Below are positions 54,111-64,000 of a stretch of DNA of 64,000 nucleotides, in pieces. Under the pieces are notes generated by a model that did no database searches, was not told the origin of the DNA, and saw only the letters and a list, made by a program, of their open reading frames with translations. The stretch lies in the NCBI RefSeq assembly GCF_036320965.1, contig NC_092276.1:9769298-9833297 (forward strand). Direction: 5' to 3'. Numbering within the stretch: the first letter of the stretch is position 1; every line of letters begins with the position of its first letter. The stretch is from Panulirus ornatus. Taxonomy: Eukaryota; Arthropoda; Malacostraca; Decapoda; Palinuridae. Position numbers and translations under genes: made by a program.

Positions 54111-54272
54111 TCGAGCAAGTGGAGTCTGGTAACAACAGAACCAATTATGTTAACATATATGTAGGTTTTGATTCAATTTTTGAAGGATTTGTCGAGCAGG
54201 TGGAGTCTGGTAACACCAGAACCAATTATATTAGCATATAAGTAGATTTTGATTCAGTTGTTGAGGGATTTG
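54111..54272. repeat. 81-bp tandem duplication, two copies
   Basis: Copies start at 54111 and 54192 with TCGAGCA(A/G)GTGGAGTCTGGT. The shared core runs through AGAACCAATTAT and GATTCA to GGATTTG. The period is 27 codons, so the plus frame 53999-54241 stays open across copy 1 (EQVESGNNRTNY, then EQVESGNTRTNY) and stops in copy 2. A third, more diverged relative lies at 53746-53799. Confidence 0.85.
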
Positions 54273-54485
54273 ATCCTGTATAGACAAACATACCTTAAGG
54301 ATATTCCTCTCTTAATGGCCAGCGCTGTGTGCATATAGAGAGCAACCATTTATTAAGGCTACAGCAGCTGAGGGCCAGCATTTAATTGTGAAACAGATGG
54401 AAGACTATGTTATTGTCTTTTCTGAGGCTGTAATTGAATATGGTAATAAGCTGGAAGGGGAGTCCATATTATTGTTGCTTTTGAT
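54273..54485. other. Non-genic spacer
   Basis: No repeat or coding signal was recognised. Confidence 0.4.
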
Positions 54486-54548
54486 TATCATTATTATTAT
54501 TATTGCTGTTAAAATAATGGCAATAATGATTATGATAATAATTACAAT
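54486..54548. repeat. Imperfect (ATT)/(AAT)n microsatellite
   Basis: ATTATTATTATTATTG, then AATAATGATTATGATAATAA. It lies at the 3' end of the minus-strand retroelement tail at 54570-54730. Confidence 0.8.
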
Positions 54549-54569
54549 AGAAATGTATTTTTTTCTTCA

Positions 54570-54730
54570 TACTTGATCGGCCGTTTCCACCGTTAATGAG
54601 GTAGCGCCAGGAGCAGACGAAGAAGGGCCACATTCGTTCATACTCAGTCTCTCGCTGTCGTGTGTAATGCACCGAAACTACAGCTCCCTTTCCACATCCA
54701 GGCCCCACAGACCTTTCCATAGTTTATCCC
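54570..54730 (-). mobile_element. Non-LTR retrotransposon 3' tail, truncated copy
   Basis: Read on the minus strand it runs from a GGAGTTCGGGATAA region through GGGGCCTGGATGTGGAAAG and CATTACACACGACAGCGAGA to CGCTACCTCATTAACGG. It parallels the tail of the adjacent copy (54820-55020), sharing the 3' GCTCCTG-CGCTACCT-GAAACGG end, and is followed by an ATT-rich microsatellite. Only the 3' end is present, as expected for 5'-truncated LINE copies. Confidence 0.6.
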
Positions 54731-54819
54731 GAACTCCTCACTTATCTTGGTTCAGTCGTTTATTATCATATGATTATCAGACGAAAATATAGAAATGCTA
54801 ACGTTAATGATAATTGTTT

Positions 54820-55540
54820 TTCATGTATGTTCGCCGTTTCTCACGTTAGGAAGGTAGCGGCAGGAGCAAACGAGGAACGGTTTTCTTTGCTGACATCCAC
54901 TCTTTATCTGTTATATATACTGCACCAAAGCCAGAGTCCACGATCCACAGCCAAACCCTCACAGAATTCTCCGTGGTTTCTCTCGACCATTTCATATACC
55001 CTGTTTCATCCCATGGACAGCATGTCGTCCCCCGTATACCACGTTGCCTGAATATGCTCTATTCCATGCACGCCTCTCGCCCTCCTGCATTATCAGGCCC
55101 CAGTAACTCAAAATCTATTTTGTTCTATCCTCACATCTCGTTTTCGGGTTCTCCTTCCCTCTTTTTCGACCACTTTTTACATACATAAAATTTTAATCTC
55201 TCTTCACTCTTCCTCTCCATTTGTCCAAACCATCTTAGTACACCCTATACAGCCTACTTTTTTACTCGGCTCATCATCACACCTCTGTCATACACTGTCA
55301 TTCCTCAAGCGATCAAGCCTCCTCACACCTCATATTATCCTCAGGTATGTCATTTCCAACTCATTAACCCGCAGCTGTTCTCTGTGGCCCTCATCTTCCT
55401 CTAGCACAATGCCTTCTGGACTGCAACACTATCAAACATGCCCATCTTTGCCCTCTACACACAGTTAAATCTTTCTTTCCACACCCACACTCTTCAGTGC
55501 ACTCAGGATCTTGGCTCCTTCACCCATCCTATAATAATAA
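54820..55540 (-). pseudogene. Decayed non-LTR retrotransposon, reverse-transcriptase C-terminal remnant
   Basis: On the minus strand, frames spliced by eye give the usual order at the C-terminal end of a LINE-type reverse transcriptase. First comes RMGEGAKILSALKSV (about 55528-55484), then AKMGMF (about 55451-55434). Next, after a frameshift, is LEMTYLRII-stop-GVRRLDRLRND (about 55365-55300), and finally GVLRWFGQMERKSEE (about 55246-55202). The remainder to 54820 resembles the family's 3' end, with GPDNAGG and WLWIVDSGFGA, and ends at the CGCTACCT tail motif. Intact elements encode endonuclease plus reverse transcriptase that copies its own RNA at a genomic nick. Here only the end survives, with several stops and frameshifts, so it is dead. 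The clade (RTE-like or other) cannot be fixed from this piece. Confidence 0.8.
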
Positions 55541-55907
55541 TGATGATGATAATGATAATGTCTTTCAAGCACTTCAAATTTAAGAAAGGTCTTTTCCTTT
55601 CCATTCTGGCAATCCCATACTCGACCGAAGACATAATCCTGCCTCCAGGTCGTATTCACATTGAACATATTCCTGTTCCTCCCCGTCTTTCCATAGTCCA
55701 TGAGAAAGTAGAGGACCAAATGCACCCTTAACACTGCAGGGGCTCCTGAAAGAGCTTAGATCCATCTGATATTCTGGAGAACATAGATCCCACACTTTCC
55801 TTTGATTCCTGGTGTAATTGGGCGGTTCTTCCTCTTATGACGGAGGAGGGAGAGGCTAATGGAACGTGCAGATAGGATCGCTGTGGTGAGGAGCATGCCT
55901 CTGGTAG
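55541..55907. other. Spacer upstream of the retroelement remnant
   Basis: It contains a short ATG/ATA-repeat patch (55530-55560) that abruptly replaces the expected upstream reverse-transcriptase sequence. The minus frame 55465-55734 reads through it, but only its last part is recognisable. Nothing else was identified. Confidence 0.45.
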
Positions 55908-55986
55908 GGAAGGTGGTGAGGAGGAGCGGCAGGAGGAAGAAGAGGAAGAGGGTAGGCAGAAGGAGGAGGAGGAGGAGGAGGAGGAA
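55908..55986. repeat. Polypurine (GGA)n-like tract
   Basis: Almost pure purine on this strand, AGGAGG and AAGAGG words ending in seven GGA/AGG units. It encodes serine runs on the minus strand (55728-56147), which I take as an artefact. Confidence 0.8.
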
Positions 55987-56397
55987 ACTTGGAATAGCCA
56001 GGTGTCTTTGGTTTTGGACGAGAGGAGGAGAACCACGACTATCAATAGACTTTGGTTATTGGCGATGTGGGGGGTAAAGACAGTGACGTATGGGTGCTGG
56101 AGATCCTTTGCTATGGTGGTCGGTGTTTTGATGAGTTGGTAGATCAATAAGGAAAGAGGAAAATAAGGAGGAGTGGAGGCAAAGGTACAAGATTGTTTGC
56201 TATAGTTGTGGTACTAGTAATTGATGGGTGAATGAAAGGATTATGTGTCTGTATAGGTTCTATGCTGGGGGGTGTGGAGAGAATGGATTTGGATGACATT
56301 TTGAAGGGTTCAGTGTAGCAGCGCGTTCACGGAAGATATGGCATAGACTCGCAGTTGTTCTCAAGGAATTCTTTGCTAATTATAGATGACGTTCTCG

Positions 56398-56399
<2 letters not shown>
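55987..56399. other. Non-genic spacer
   Basis: G-rich on the + strand, with no repeat or coding signal recognised. Confidence 0.4.
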
Positions 56400-56451
<52 letters not shown>

Positions 56452-56454
56452 ACA
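56400..56454. repeat. (CA)n microsatellite
   Basis: CA dinucleotides with one CATACACAC interruption at the right end. Confidence 0.95.
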
Positions 56455-56714
56455 GGTCATTTCTTGGGAAACATAAACTGGGAAATGGAGCTGAGTAACT
56501 GCGAACCAAGGCATCATAGTGGAAGATTCCGTGAAGTTTACGCCGAAGGAGTAAGAAAACGGGTACGTTTTACCCTTCCATGCAGTGCCTAGGTTTAAGA
56601 AGATGAGATGTGGTTCAATGAATCATGCCAAAAAAAAAAAAAAATCAAAGGATTCTTTTTTTTTCCAATGTGCTTTAACGAATGTACAGGCGATGCTGCA
56701 GCCAGCCATCATCT

Positions 56715-56718
<4 letters not shown>
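56455..56718. other. Non-genic spacer
   Basis: It contains a 14-15 base A-run (about 56630-56644) and a T-run (about 56657-56664). No gene was seen. Confidence 0.4.

Positions 56719-56789
<71 letters not shown>
56719..56789. repeat. (TA)n microsatellite
   Basis: About 35 TA units. Confidence 0.95.
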
Positions 56790-56790
<1 letters not shown>

Positions 56791-56980
56791 GAAGAGACGA
56801 GTAAACACGATGAGGAAAAAGGAACAGAGAACCTGTGAATTCAATAGTGTGGACTAGTTAGGGGAGAATCCAAAACCTTTCCCACAAGTTCATCAGGAGT
56901 AAATTGTCAGATGAAGAGTAGTTGATCAGGTTAAGGGATGCGGAGGGAATCAGGATGGTATCTGATATGAATGTCGTGAT

Positions 56981-57353
56981 ACTGGGGTCCCAGAACACTG
57001 AGATCCCAGCAGCAGTCTGAGGGACTGGGTCCCAGCAGGCTGAGAGACTGGGATCCCAGCAGGCTGAGAGACTGGGGTCCCAGCAGCAGTCTGAGGGACT
57101 GGGGTCCCAGCAATATGAGAGATTGGGTTCCCAGCAGCGGTCTGAGGGACTGGGATCCCAGTAGCAGTCTGAGGGACTGGGATCCCAGCAGCAGTCTGAG
57201 AGACTGGGGTCCCAGCAGCAGTCTGAGGGACTGGGATCCCACCAGCAATCTCAGGGACTGGGATCCCAGCAGCAGTCTGAGGGACTGGGGTCCCAGCAGC
57301 AGTCTGAGGGACTGGGATCCCAGGGACTGGGGTCCCAGCAGCAGTCTCAGGGA
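56981..57353. repeat. 27-bp tandem repeat, ~13 copies
   Basis: The unit is GGGACTGGGATCCCAGCAGC plus AGTCTGA, with shortened variants of about 21-24 bp (…CAGCAGGCTGAGA, 57030-57075). GGGATCCC and GGGGTCCC are palindromic or near-palindromic, so the array can fold into GC-rich hairpins. All frames stay open because 27 is a multiple of three, giving false ORFs on both strands. Confidence 0.95.
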
Positions 57354-57429
57354 CCGTAGTAGCCTTACTGGTCACAGGGACTTGCATCTGTCATGGTAGC
57401 CACGTCGCGTATAACATGAACCATTTGAC

Positions 57430-57790
57430 TCGTATATCAGCAATTCTTGGTACTGTCATGTAGTGGGTATGGCACGAGTGTGTCTCATACTGTAACGTGG
57501 TGGTTCATAACATCAGTATGTCTCATACTGTGATGTAGCGATCATGACATAAGTGTGTGTCGCGTAATGGAGTGATCGTAATTGTCTGTGTCATACTGTA
57601 ATGGAGTGATCGTAATTGTCTGTGTCATACTGTAATGGAGTGATCGTAATTGTCTGTGTCATACTGTAATGGAGTGATCGTAATTGTCTGTGTCATACTG
57701 TAATGGAGTGATCGTAATTGTCTGTGTCATACTGTAATGGAGTGATCGTAATTGTCTGTGTCATACTGTAATGGAGTGATCATGATGAGA
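57430..57790. repeat. 34-bp tandem repeat, 6 good and about 3 degenerate copies
   Basis: Units begin GATCGTAATTGTCTGTGTCA at 57574, 57608, 57642, 57676, 57710 and 57744; the next (57778) turns into GATCATGATGAG. Upstream copies at 57430-57573 are diverged and longer (about 47 bp: TGGTTCATAACATCAG and CATGACATAAGTG in place of the core). Confidence 0.94.
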
Positions 57791-58130
57791 GTGTGTCACA
57801 CACACTCTCAATGACGAACTAGGCCCCATGAGAGAAGCGAGGTAGCAAAACAGGAATGAACAGCTTCAAGCGTTAAAGGTTCTAACAAGGGGAAGTAGGA
57901 TCCACAATGGGGGTGAGGTCATGAATTAGGAGGAGTATAATTACAGTAATGGTGTGCCTGTTGTGTGGACTTTCTCGTTATGAAATTATGCGATTATAAT
58001 GCTTTGGCCTCATTCGATGGACGCAATATGATAATCCAATTTTTTTTCTTTTGTTTTGGCATTATCTCTGGTAATTTCAGAGAGATGGGAGAGATATATG
58101 CTATGATGTATTTAAAGGAGGGATGGTGTG
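57791..58130. other. Non-genic spacer
   Basis: A short TGTGTCACACACACTCTCA dyad at the left; the rest is unremarkable. Confidence 0.4.
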
Positions 58131-58577
58131 GTGATGGGGCTAGGGGTGTGTGTGATGATGGGGCTAGGGGTGTGTGATGATGGGGCTAGGGCTGTGTGTG
58201 ATGATGGGGCTAGGTGTGTGTGTGATGATGGGGCTAGGGGTGTGTGTGATGATGGGACTAGAGCTGTGTGATGATGGGGCTAGGGATGTGTGATGATGGG
58301 GCTAGGGGTGTGTGTGATGATAGGGCTAGGGGTGTGTGATGATGGGGCTAGAGCTGTGTGATGATGGGGCTAGGGATGTGTGATGATGGGGCTAGGGCGT
58401 GGCTAGGAGTGTGTGATGATGGGGCTAGGGTGGGGGGTGTGATGATGGGGCTAGGGGTATGTGATGATGGGGCTTGGGGTGTGTGATGATAGGGCTAGGG
58501 TTGTGTGTGATGATGGGGCTAGGGGTGTGTGATGATGGGGCTAGGGTGTATGGGTGTGTGTGATGATGGGGCTAAGG
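58131..58577. repeat. ~22-bp tandem repeat, about 20 copies
   Basis: The unit TGATGATGGGGCTAGGGGTG plus TG varies in length (20-26 bp) through changes in the TG run and G run. The strand is strongly G over C (GGGG, GGGGTG words), so each unit contributes one to two G-runs. Some units read GAGCTGTG or GGATGTG. Confidence 0.95.
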
Positions 58578-59408
58578 GAGGTGTTGAATAGGATAGATAA
58601 CTATAGTAATTCCAAAATTACTTTCTGGATTATATCTTTTTTTTTTTCTCTCTCTCTCATGACTTTACCGCTCTGCCTTTTTACTCTCGTCGAATTTCAA
58701 GATAAGTTTTACGATCCTCTTCACTCCACCACGACTATCCCCCCCCAAAAACTGTCAGGAGCCAGAGAACTGTCTTCTACGGCACGGGAGAGACGAGATC
58801 GTAGGTGCTAAGGCCCTGCTGCAGAGGCTGCTGTTATGTGATACACTCTCTCACGAATTTAAGAAGAAGCCTCCTGGTGATTGTGCCATATCCTCAAGAA
58901 CCATCTAGCTCCCCGGAACTCTACGACGAATTCATGACCCCAAAAAGCCATCGTTTTGAGAAAGGAGGTCATGATATATTTAACGCCATATTTACCCCCA
59001 AAAATACATAAGAAACTACATCTTCTCACAAGACTTTGATAGGATTTATCACTGTTTTCTAATTATTTTCACCCTTTGCCACCGGCCACTATATGGACAT
59101 TTCGGAGAGAGTGAAGCAGCACTTAACACCGTTTCGAACCACTCGTGACGTATGACAGTAGTTGGATGATAACTACCCATCGCGACCTTAAAGACAGTTG
59201 ACTTTGCCTTTCTCCAAATGATCCATACCAGCTCAGATTGCTTTCCTTTTTTTCCTCATATTGTTTTTCACCTATTTTGGTTCAGCCTATAATACCCCCC
59301 CTTTTATTCACCCATCAGATATGCTCGTTGCTTGCCTTAACGACCCAGTGGCTATGAAGCTGCTTGTTGCCAGGGGAGGGGAAAAAATGGGTTGCAATGG
59401 GCACACGT

Positions 59409-59410
<2 letters not shown>
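58578..59410. other. 0.8 kb non-genic spacer
   Basis: A T-run with (TC)n at 58629-58658. Short frames (58554-58811 and 58805-59011 plus) have no recognised motif. No RNA gene was seen. Confidence 0.45.

Positions 59411-59488
<78 letters not shown>
59411..59488. repeat. (AT)n microsatellite
   Basis: About 39 AT units, among the longest dinucleotide tracts here. Confidence 0.95.
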
Positions 59489-59492
<4 letters not shown>

Positions 59493-59787
59493 GTCTGTGA
59501 ACCATACTGTCAGTTGATGGATTCGGGCGGTATGAAAATACAATGAAATGGAGAGTCTTACTGATACGTTTCGTAGTTGAGCCGTATTCACACAGATTAG
59601 CAACAATGAGGCTATTTCGTTTAGATCGAGATCAGACTCCGTCCTTGCCTTGTTTCTGTAAGGGTCTTGCCCTGATTGGCTGGTTCCCGACGGGTCTTCC
59701 TCACCCCTCGCTATCAGCTAACACCACGACAGGAGTCGAGCAGACGTCGGTGTTGCAGGCAAGTCTGACACGCTGAGTATTCTTTCC
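59489..59787. other. Non-genic spacer
   Basis: The plus frame 59543-59776 (77 codons) has no recognised family. Nothing else was seen. Confidence 0.4.
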
Positions 59788-59920
59788 TGACGACTCATTG
59801 CATGATTTGTTGCTTTATCTATGCAACCTCAACTCCTCTCTTCATCTTCCAGATGATTTATTGCATGATTTGTTGCTCTATCTATGCAACCTCAACTCCT
59901 TTCTTCATTCTCCGTTTCCA
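59788..59920. repeat. 63-bp tandem duplication
   Basis: TTGCATGATTTGTTGCT at 59798 and 59861 starts two copies that continue with ATCTATGCAACCTCAACTCC. Few differences separate them. A short diverged ATTGCATG/GACGACTC part precedes copy 1. Confidence 0.9.
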
Positions 59921-59941
59921 AGCCTTTTTTTTGGGTCACCC

Positions 59942-60016
59942 TGGCTTAACTGCCATTTCGCTAAGTGTCTAACCCTCATATGTGTGTAGGACGTGAGGTG
60001 TGGGGGTTCGATTCAG
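59942..60016 (+). mobile_element. Possible tRNA-derived SINE head
   Basis: TGGCTTAACTG (59942-59952) fits the A-box pattern TRGYNNARNNG. GGTTCGATTCA (60005-60015) fits the B box except for the last base. The 63-base spacing is longer than in a standard tRNA, and no tail could be delimited, so this is tentative. Confidence 0.3.
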
Positions 60017-60627
60017 ACGTGCATCTGGTGTATGCTCTCTGTCTCTTCTGCAAGCCTCGTCCAGGCTCACTTAGATTAACCGCAGTACATCCGTTACACG
60101 GAATCTCGTATAGTACACTCAGTTCGTCGAGTGTATTCACAGCTCAGGCTTATCTTCATTATGGAACTAATCTTTATGGTTTGTTGAAACAGATTTCTTC
60201 CGTATGGCCACGTCTCCCTACTATTCCAGGTGCTTTTCTCTACAGTTCAGAGATCAAGGCTTCGGGGTATCGTACCTATTTGTGCCTAAATGGAAAATCA
60301 AAATTCATGTAAAAGTTCCTTTCTGCATTTTCGGATGGCTCATAAGAAGAGGCCATCACCATGCCTCATTCTCGTTTCTCTCACCATGTGCAGAAAAGTA
60401 ATGGACTGTCATTTTTTTGGTTGTCTTTCTATAAGCCGAATATCTGACACTTTGACCTGACCTGCAAATCATGATGTGCAGAAAGACGCATTCTAAATAG
60501 ATTTTTCCTCTTGCATTTATAATGTGCGGTGGAAGACCTATATACAAGAGCATTGCAGGACACTTTTCTAATACTGTTACTTGTGAGCCATGACATTCGA
60601 GATCTTTTATGGACTGCTCGTACGTTT

Positions 60628-60628
<1 letters not shown>
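60017..60628. other. Non-genic spacer
   Basis: The longest frame, 59965-60312 plus (115 codons), begins in the possible SINE head and has no recognised motif. Possibly the body of that element; otherwise nothing was seen. Confidence 0.4.

Positions 60629-60660
<32 letters not shown>
60629..60660. repeat. (GT)n microsatellite
   Basis: GT dinucleotides, about 16 units. Confidence 0.93.
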
Positions 60661-60661
<1 letters not shown>

Positions 60662-60847
60662 ATCACCAGACGAGGTGACCTGCCCCCAGCTGTTGCCACA
60701 CAAGAAATCATTAGTCATGTTCATTCTTTGCTGGATTACCTTACATAGAACAAGTCTTGTGGCCTTAACGTGATGGCTACTGATGTATCATACATGGCCT
60801 ATTAGATGGTGAACCTCCTCAAGTGTTCTCTGTTGTCAGGGGAGGGC

Positions 60848-60848
<1 letters not shown>

Positions 60849-60913
<65 letters not shown>
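60849..60913. repeat. (AG)n microsatellite
   Basis: AG dinucleotides, about 32 units. Confidence 0.95.
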
Positions 60914-62241
<1,328 letters not shown>

Positions 62242-62293
<52 letters not shown>

Positions 62294-62303
62294 CACTCAC
62301 ACA
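62242..62303. repeat. (CA)n microsatellite
   Basis: CA dinucleotides with ACGCAC and ACTCAC interruptions at the right end, directly before the SINE. Confidence 0.93.
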
Positions 62304-62465
62304 TGGTCTAGTGGTTAGGGTTGCTGGCCATGATTCAGCACAGGCCCGCCCGGGGTGGGTCCCGTATGGGTTCGATTTCATGGCGCGGCAGTCGGCCCAC
62401 ACCCAATCCAAGTGTGCATCCTCCCTTTGGGGCTGGTAGGATAAAATGGGTACCTTGCTTAGGTT

Positions 62466-62466
<1 letters not shown>
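62304..62466 (+). mobile_element. tRNA-derived SINE
   Basis: The head has a good internal RNA polymerase III A box, TGGTCTAGTGGTTAGGG (from 62304), and a B box, GGTTCGATTTC (62369-62379), about 55 bases apart. GGCCATGATTCAGCAC and a G/C-rich variable part lie between. The body continues CGGCAGTCGGCCCACACC and GGGGCTGGTAGGATAAAATGG, and the element ends in a (GT)n tail (62467-62520). The tRNA-like head, short body and simple-repeat tail are the hallmarks of a SINE mobilised by a LINE partner. The similar body sequence I remember from decapod genomes is unverified. No clear target-site duplication is visible because CA and GT tracts flank both ends. Confidence 0.75.

Positions 62467-62520
<54 letters not shown>
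62467..62520. repeat. (GT)n tract, likely SINE tail
   Basis: About 27 GT units directly after AGGTTG of the SINE body. Confidence 0.93.
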
Positions 62521-62523
<3 letters not shown>

Positions 62524-63557
62524 CGTAACACACAAATAAGGCAGACATCACTCGGACTGACTTGCATTTCTTTAGAACCTCGCTCCTAAGACTTACCTCC
62601 CTGGCACTCTGGGCACTACCCACCCATCCTAGAAGAAATACAGTGACTTCAACACATCGCAAGACCTATTACGTCAAAGGTGCGATTCCCACCAGAAAGA
62701 CATGAAGCATCATACTTATGTGACTTGCACTCACACCATAGAATTAAGCAGACACCACCACACCTTTCTATCTCGTGGCTCCACAACAGGTGAGGTGGAC
62801 AGCGATGATGTGTACTCGTGTGTCCATGCGCAAGTGTATTTGTGTAAATATAGAATAAGACAACTGAACCATCAAAGCAGAGTAGAGACACAATGCTTCA
62901 TATGTTATTCGGTAATGAGTAGATTAAATGCAATATCAAGACATAAGTTAGAAAAAATACAGTTCATTCCCTCTTCGACCTTACTTGTTCCCTCTTCGAC
63001 TTCAGTTGTTCTCTCTCTCACGCAAGATCCTAGTGTGATATGAGATGGACCGAGGCCTCGAGATGGCAATCTTCGAGACGAGAGGAACTGACACACGACC
63101 TCCTCGCATCGTTTGCCGATGATGTAACAAGGCGATTGCCTTCCCGATGTAGAGCAAGCAAGCGAACTGTTGTACAGGGCGGAGACTGGGAAAGGATAAC
63201 GGTAAACGCCCATGATAGACAACGATACCTCAGCAGTGTTTGTCTATTTCTGCAATTTGATTCCTAGAATTCTACGGAGGATTCTCTTTTTGTCTTCGTC
63301 TATGCTCAGTTCATCACTGAAGCGATTCCCGTCTTCTTGTTAATGAATTGGAACCCCAGTTCCACCTGATCTTCGGTACCGATGAATATCCATCTCCCTA
63401 AATCGAAGAGATTGCACAGAATCGCTCAAGAGTAAACGACATATGCAAAGCACGTCTTCTTCACTGATGGTAATAATTTGCATATGTATTTCCTCGGATG
63501 GAAAATTAGGAGGCAACGGATTCCAAAATAAACATTGAATTTCCGTCTGGGTTCTCA
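62521..63557. other. 1.0 kb non-genic spacer
   Basis: Frames at 62702-63043 (plus, 113 codons), 62905-63222 (minus, 105 codons) and 63340-63741 (minus, 133 codons, mostly microsatellite) have no recognised motifs. A short CCCTCTTCGACTT-type direct repeat sits at 62969-63002 (CCCTCTTCGAC twice, 22 bp apart). Confidence 0.45.
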
Positions 63558-63586
63558 AGAGAGAGAGAGAGGGAGAGAGAGAGAGA

Positions 63587-63654
<68 letters not shown>
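63558..63654. repeat. (GA)n microsatellite
   Basis: About 48 GA units with GGGAGA and GTGAGGGAGA interruptions at 63570-63595. Confidence 0.95.
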
Positions 63655-63656
<2 letters not shown>

Positions 63657-64000
63657 CTTGAAGTAATGAATCAAATGCAGGACCAAAAGACCTTCTGTTT
63701 ATCTTGCTGACTAAAAAAAGGAAAAAAAAAGGCCTCCTCAATTTACCAAATGGCTTGTGTTATACCGTTATACGTTCGCCCATCTTCGACGAAGGAACCT
63801 TTTTTCTTTTTAGATAACTCATGGTTGATTGATCACCTGCAATATTATTGGTCCCCTTGATTAGCATATAACCATTTTTTTTCTTTCATTGATTCTACAC
63901 ATTGTCGACTTGGCATCCTACAAAAAAAATGATTTCATTCCTTTTTTTTTTTTCATACTTTTACATTGTTTGACAGGAAACCATAGGCTTAAGAGGCGAA
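63655..64000. other. AT-rich right end
   Basis: Homopolymer A and T runs (63712-63730, 63800-63810, 63873-63882, 63941-63953). No gene or repeat family was recognised. Confidence 0.45.

Noticed and set aside
55728..56147. Serine-rich 139-codon protein on the minus strand
   Set aside because: The serine runs come from the polypurine GGA tract. The rest has no motif, and no homologous pattern was recognised.
56950..57399. Repeat-protein ORFs of Ser/Leu/Gly/Gln or Val/Pro/Thr type
   Set aside because: They are translations of the 27-bp minisatellite in several frames and on both strands at once.

Overview
The window looks like non-coding DNA from a large, repeat-rich animal genome, most likely a decapod crustacean. 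The reasons are the very dense long dinucleotide microsatellites (TA, CA, GA), a decayed non-LTR retrotransposon of a kind common in decapod assemblies, tRNA-derived SINE-like heads and a palindromic dispersed repeat. The taxon call is inference from composition and remembered repeat families; no host gene fixes it. I recognise no intact host protein gene, tRNA, rRNA, operon or CRISPR array. Almost all long open frames come from tandem repeats whose period is a multiple of three.

Layout. Positions 1-8301 are a microsatellite- and minisatellite-rich left flank. It holds a 100-bp-arm palindrome at 71-282 with a related single arm near 4575, three small tandem arrays (33, 30 and 37 bp units) between 967 and 1746, a C-rich ORF region of unknown nature (2461-3130), a dispersed repeat after a (TA)n tract (3696-3940) and a 200-bp-offset duplication (5778-6136).

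Positions 8302-53714 are one tandem array of a 30-bp monomer, about 1,510 copies, interrupted by a 100-N gap at 21401-21500. The monomer is about 73% AT and purine-rich on the + strand. It is open in one frame on each strand (+ decapeptide DIKEILRSTD, - decapeptide SVDLNISLIS), so ORFs of up to 933 codons appear. In-frame stops, frameshifts and the amino-acid-changing nature of the commonest variants argue against a protein gene. The array has diverged edges, a homogenised core (71 consecutive identical monomers at 42126-44284) and nested higher-order repeats: 19-mer and 23-mer tandem duplications, plus blocks of about 1 kb recurring many kb apart. It is the main object of interest.

Positions 53715-64000 are a right flank. 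It holds an 81-bp duplication, two tails of the same non-LTR retrotransposon family on the minus strand (one with a decayed reverse transcriptase C-terminus, about 54820-55540), minisatellites of 27, 34 and 22 bp (56981-58577), a 63-bp duplication, a good tRNA-derived SINE (62304-62466) and many microsatellites.

There is no gene network to describe. The window records repeat expansion, unequal exchange and retroelement decay, and the noisy monomers beside the gap suggest that the assembled array length is not the true one.
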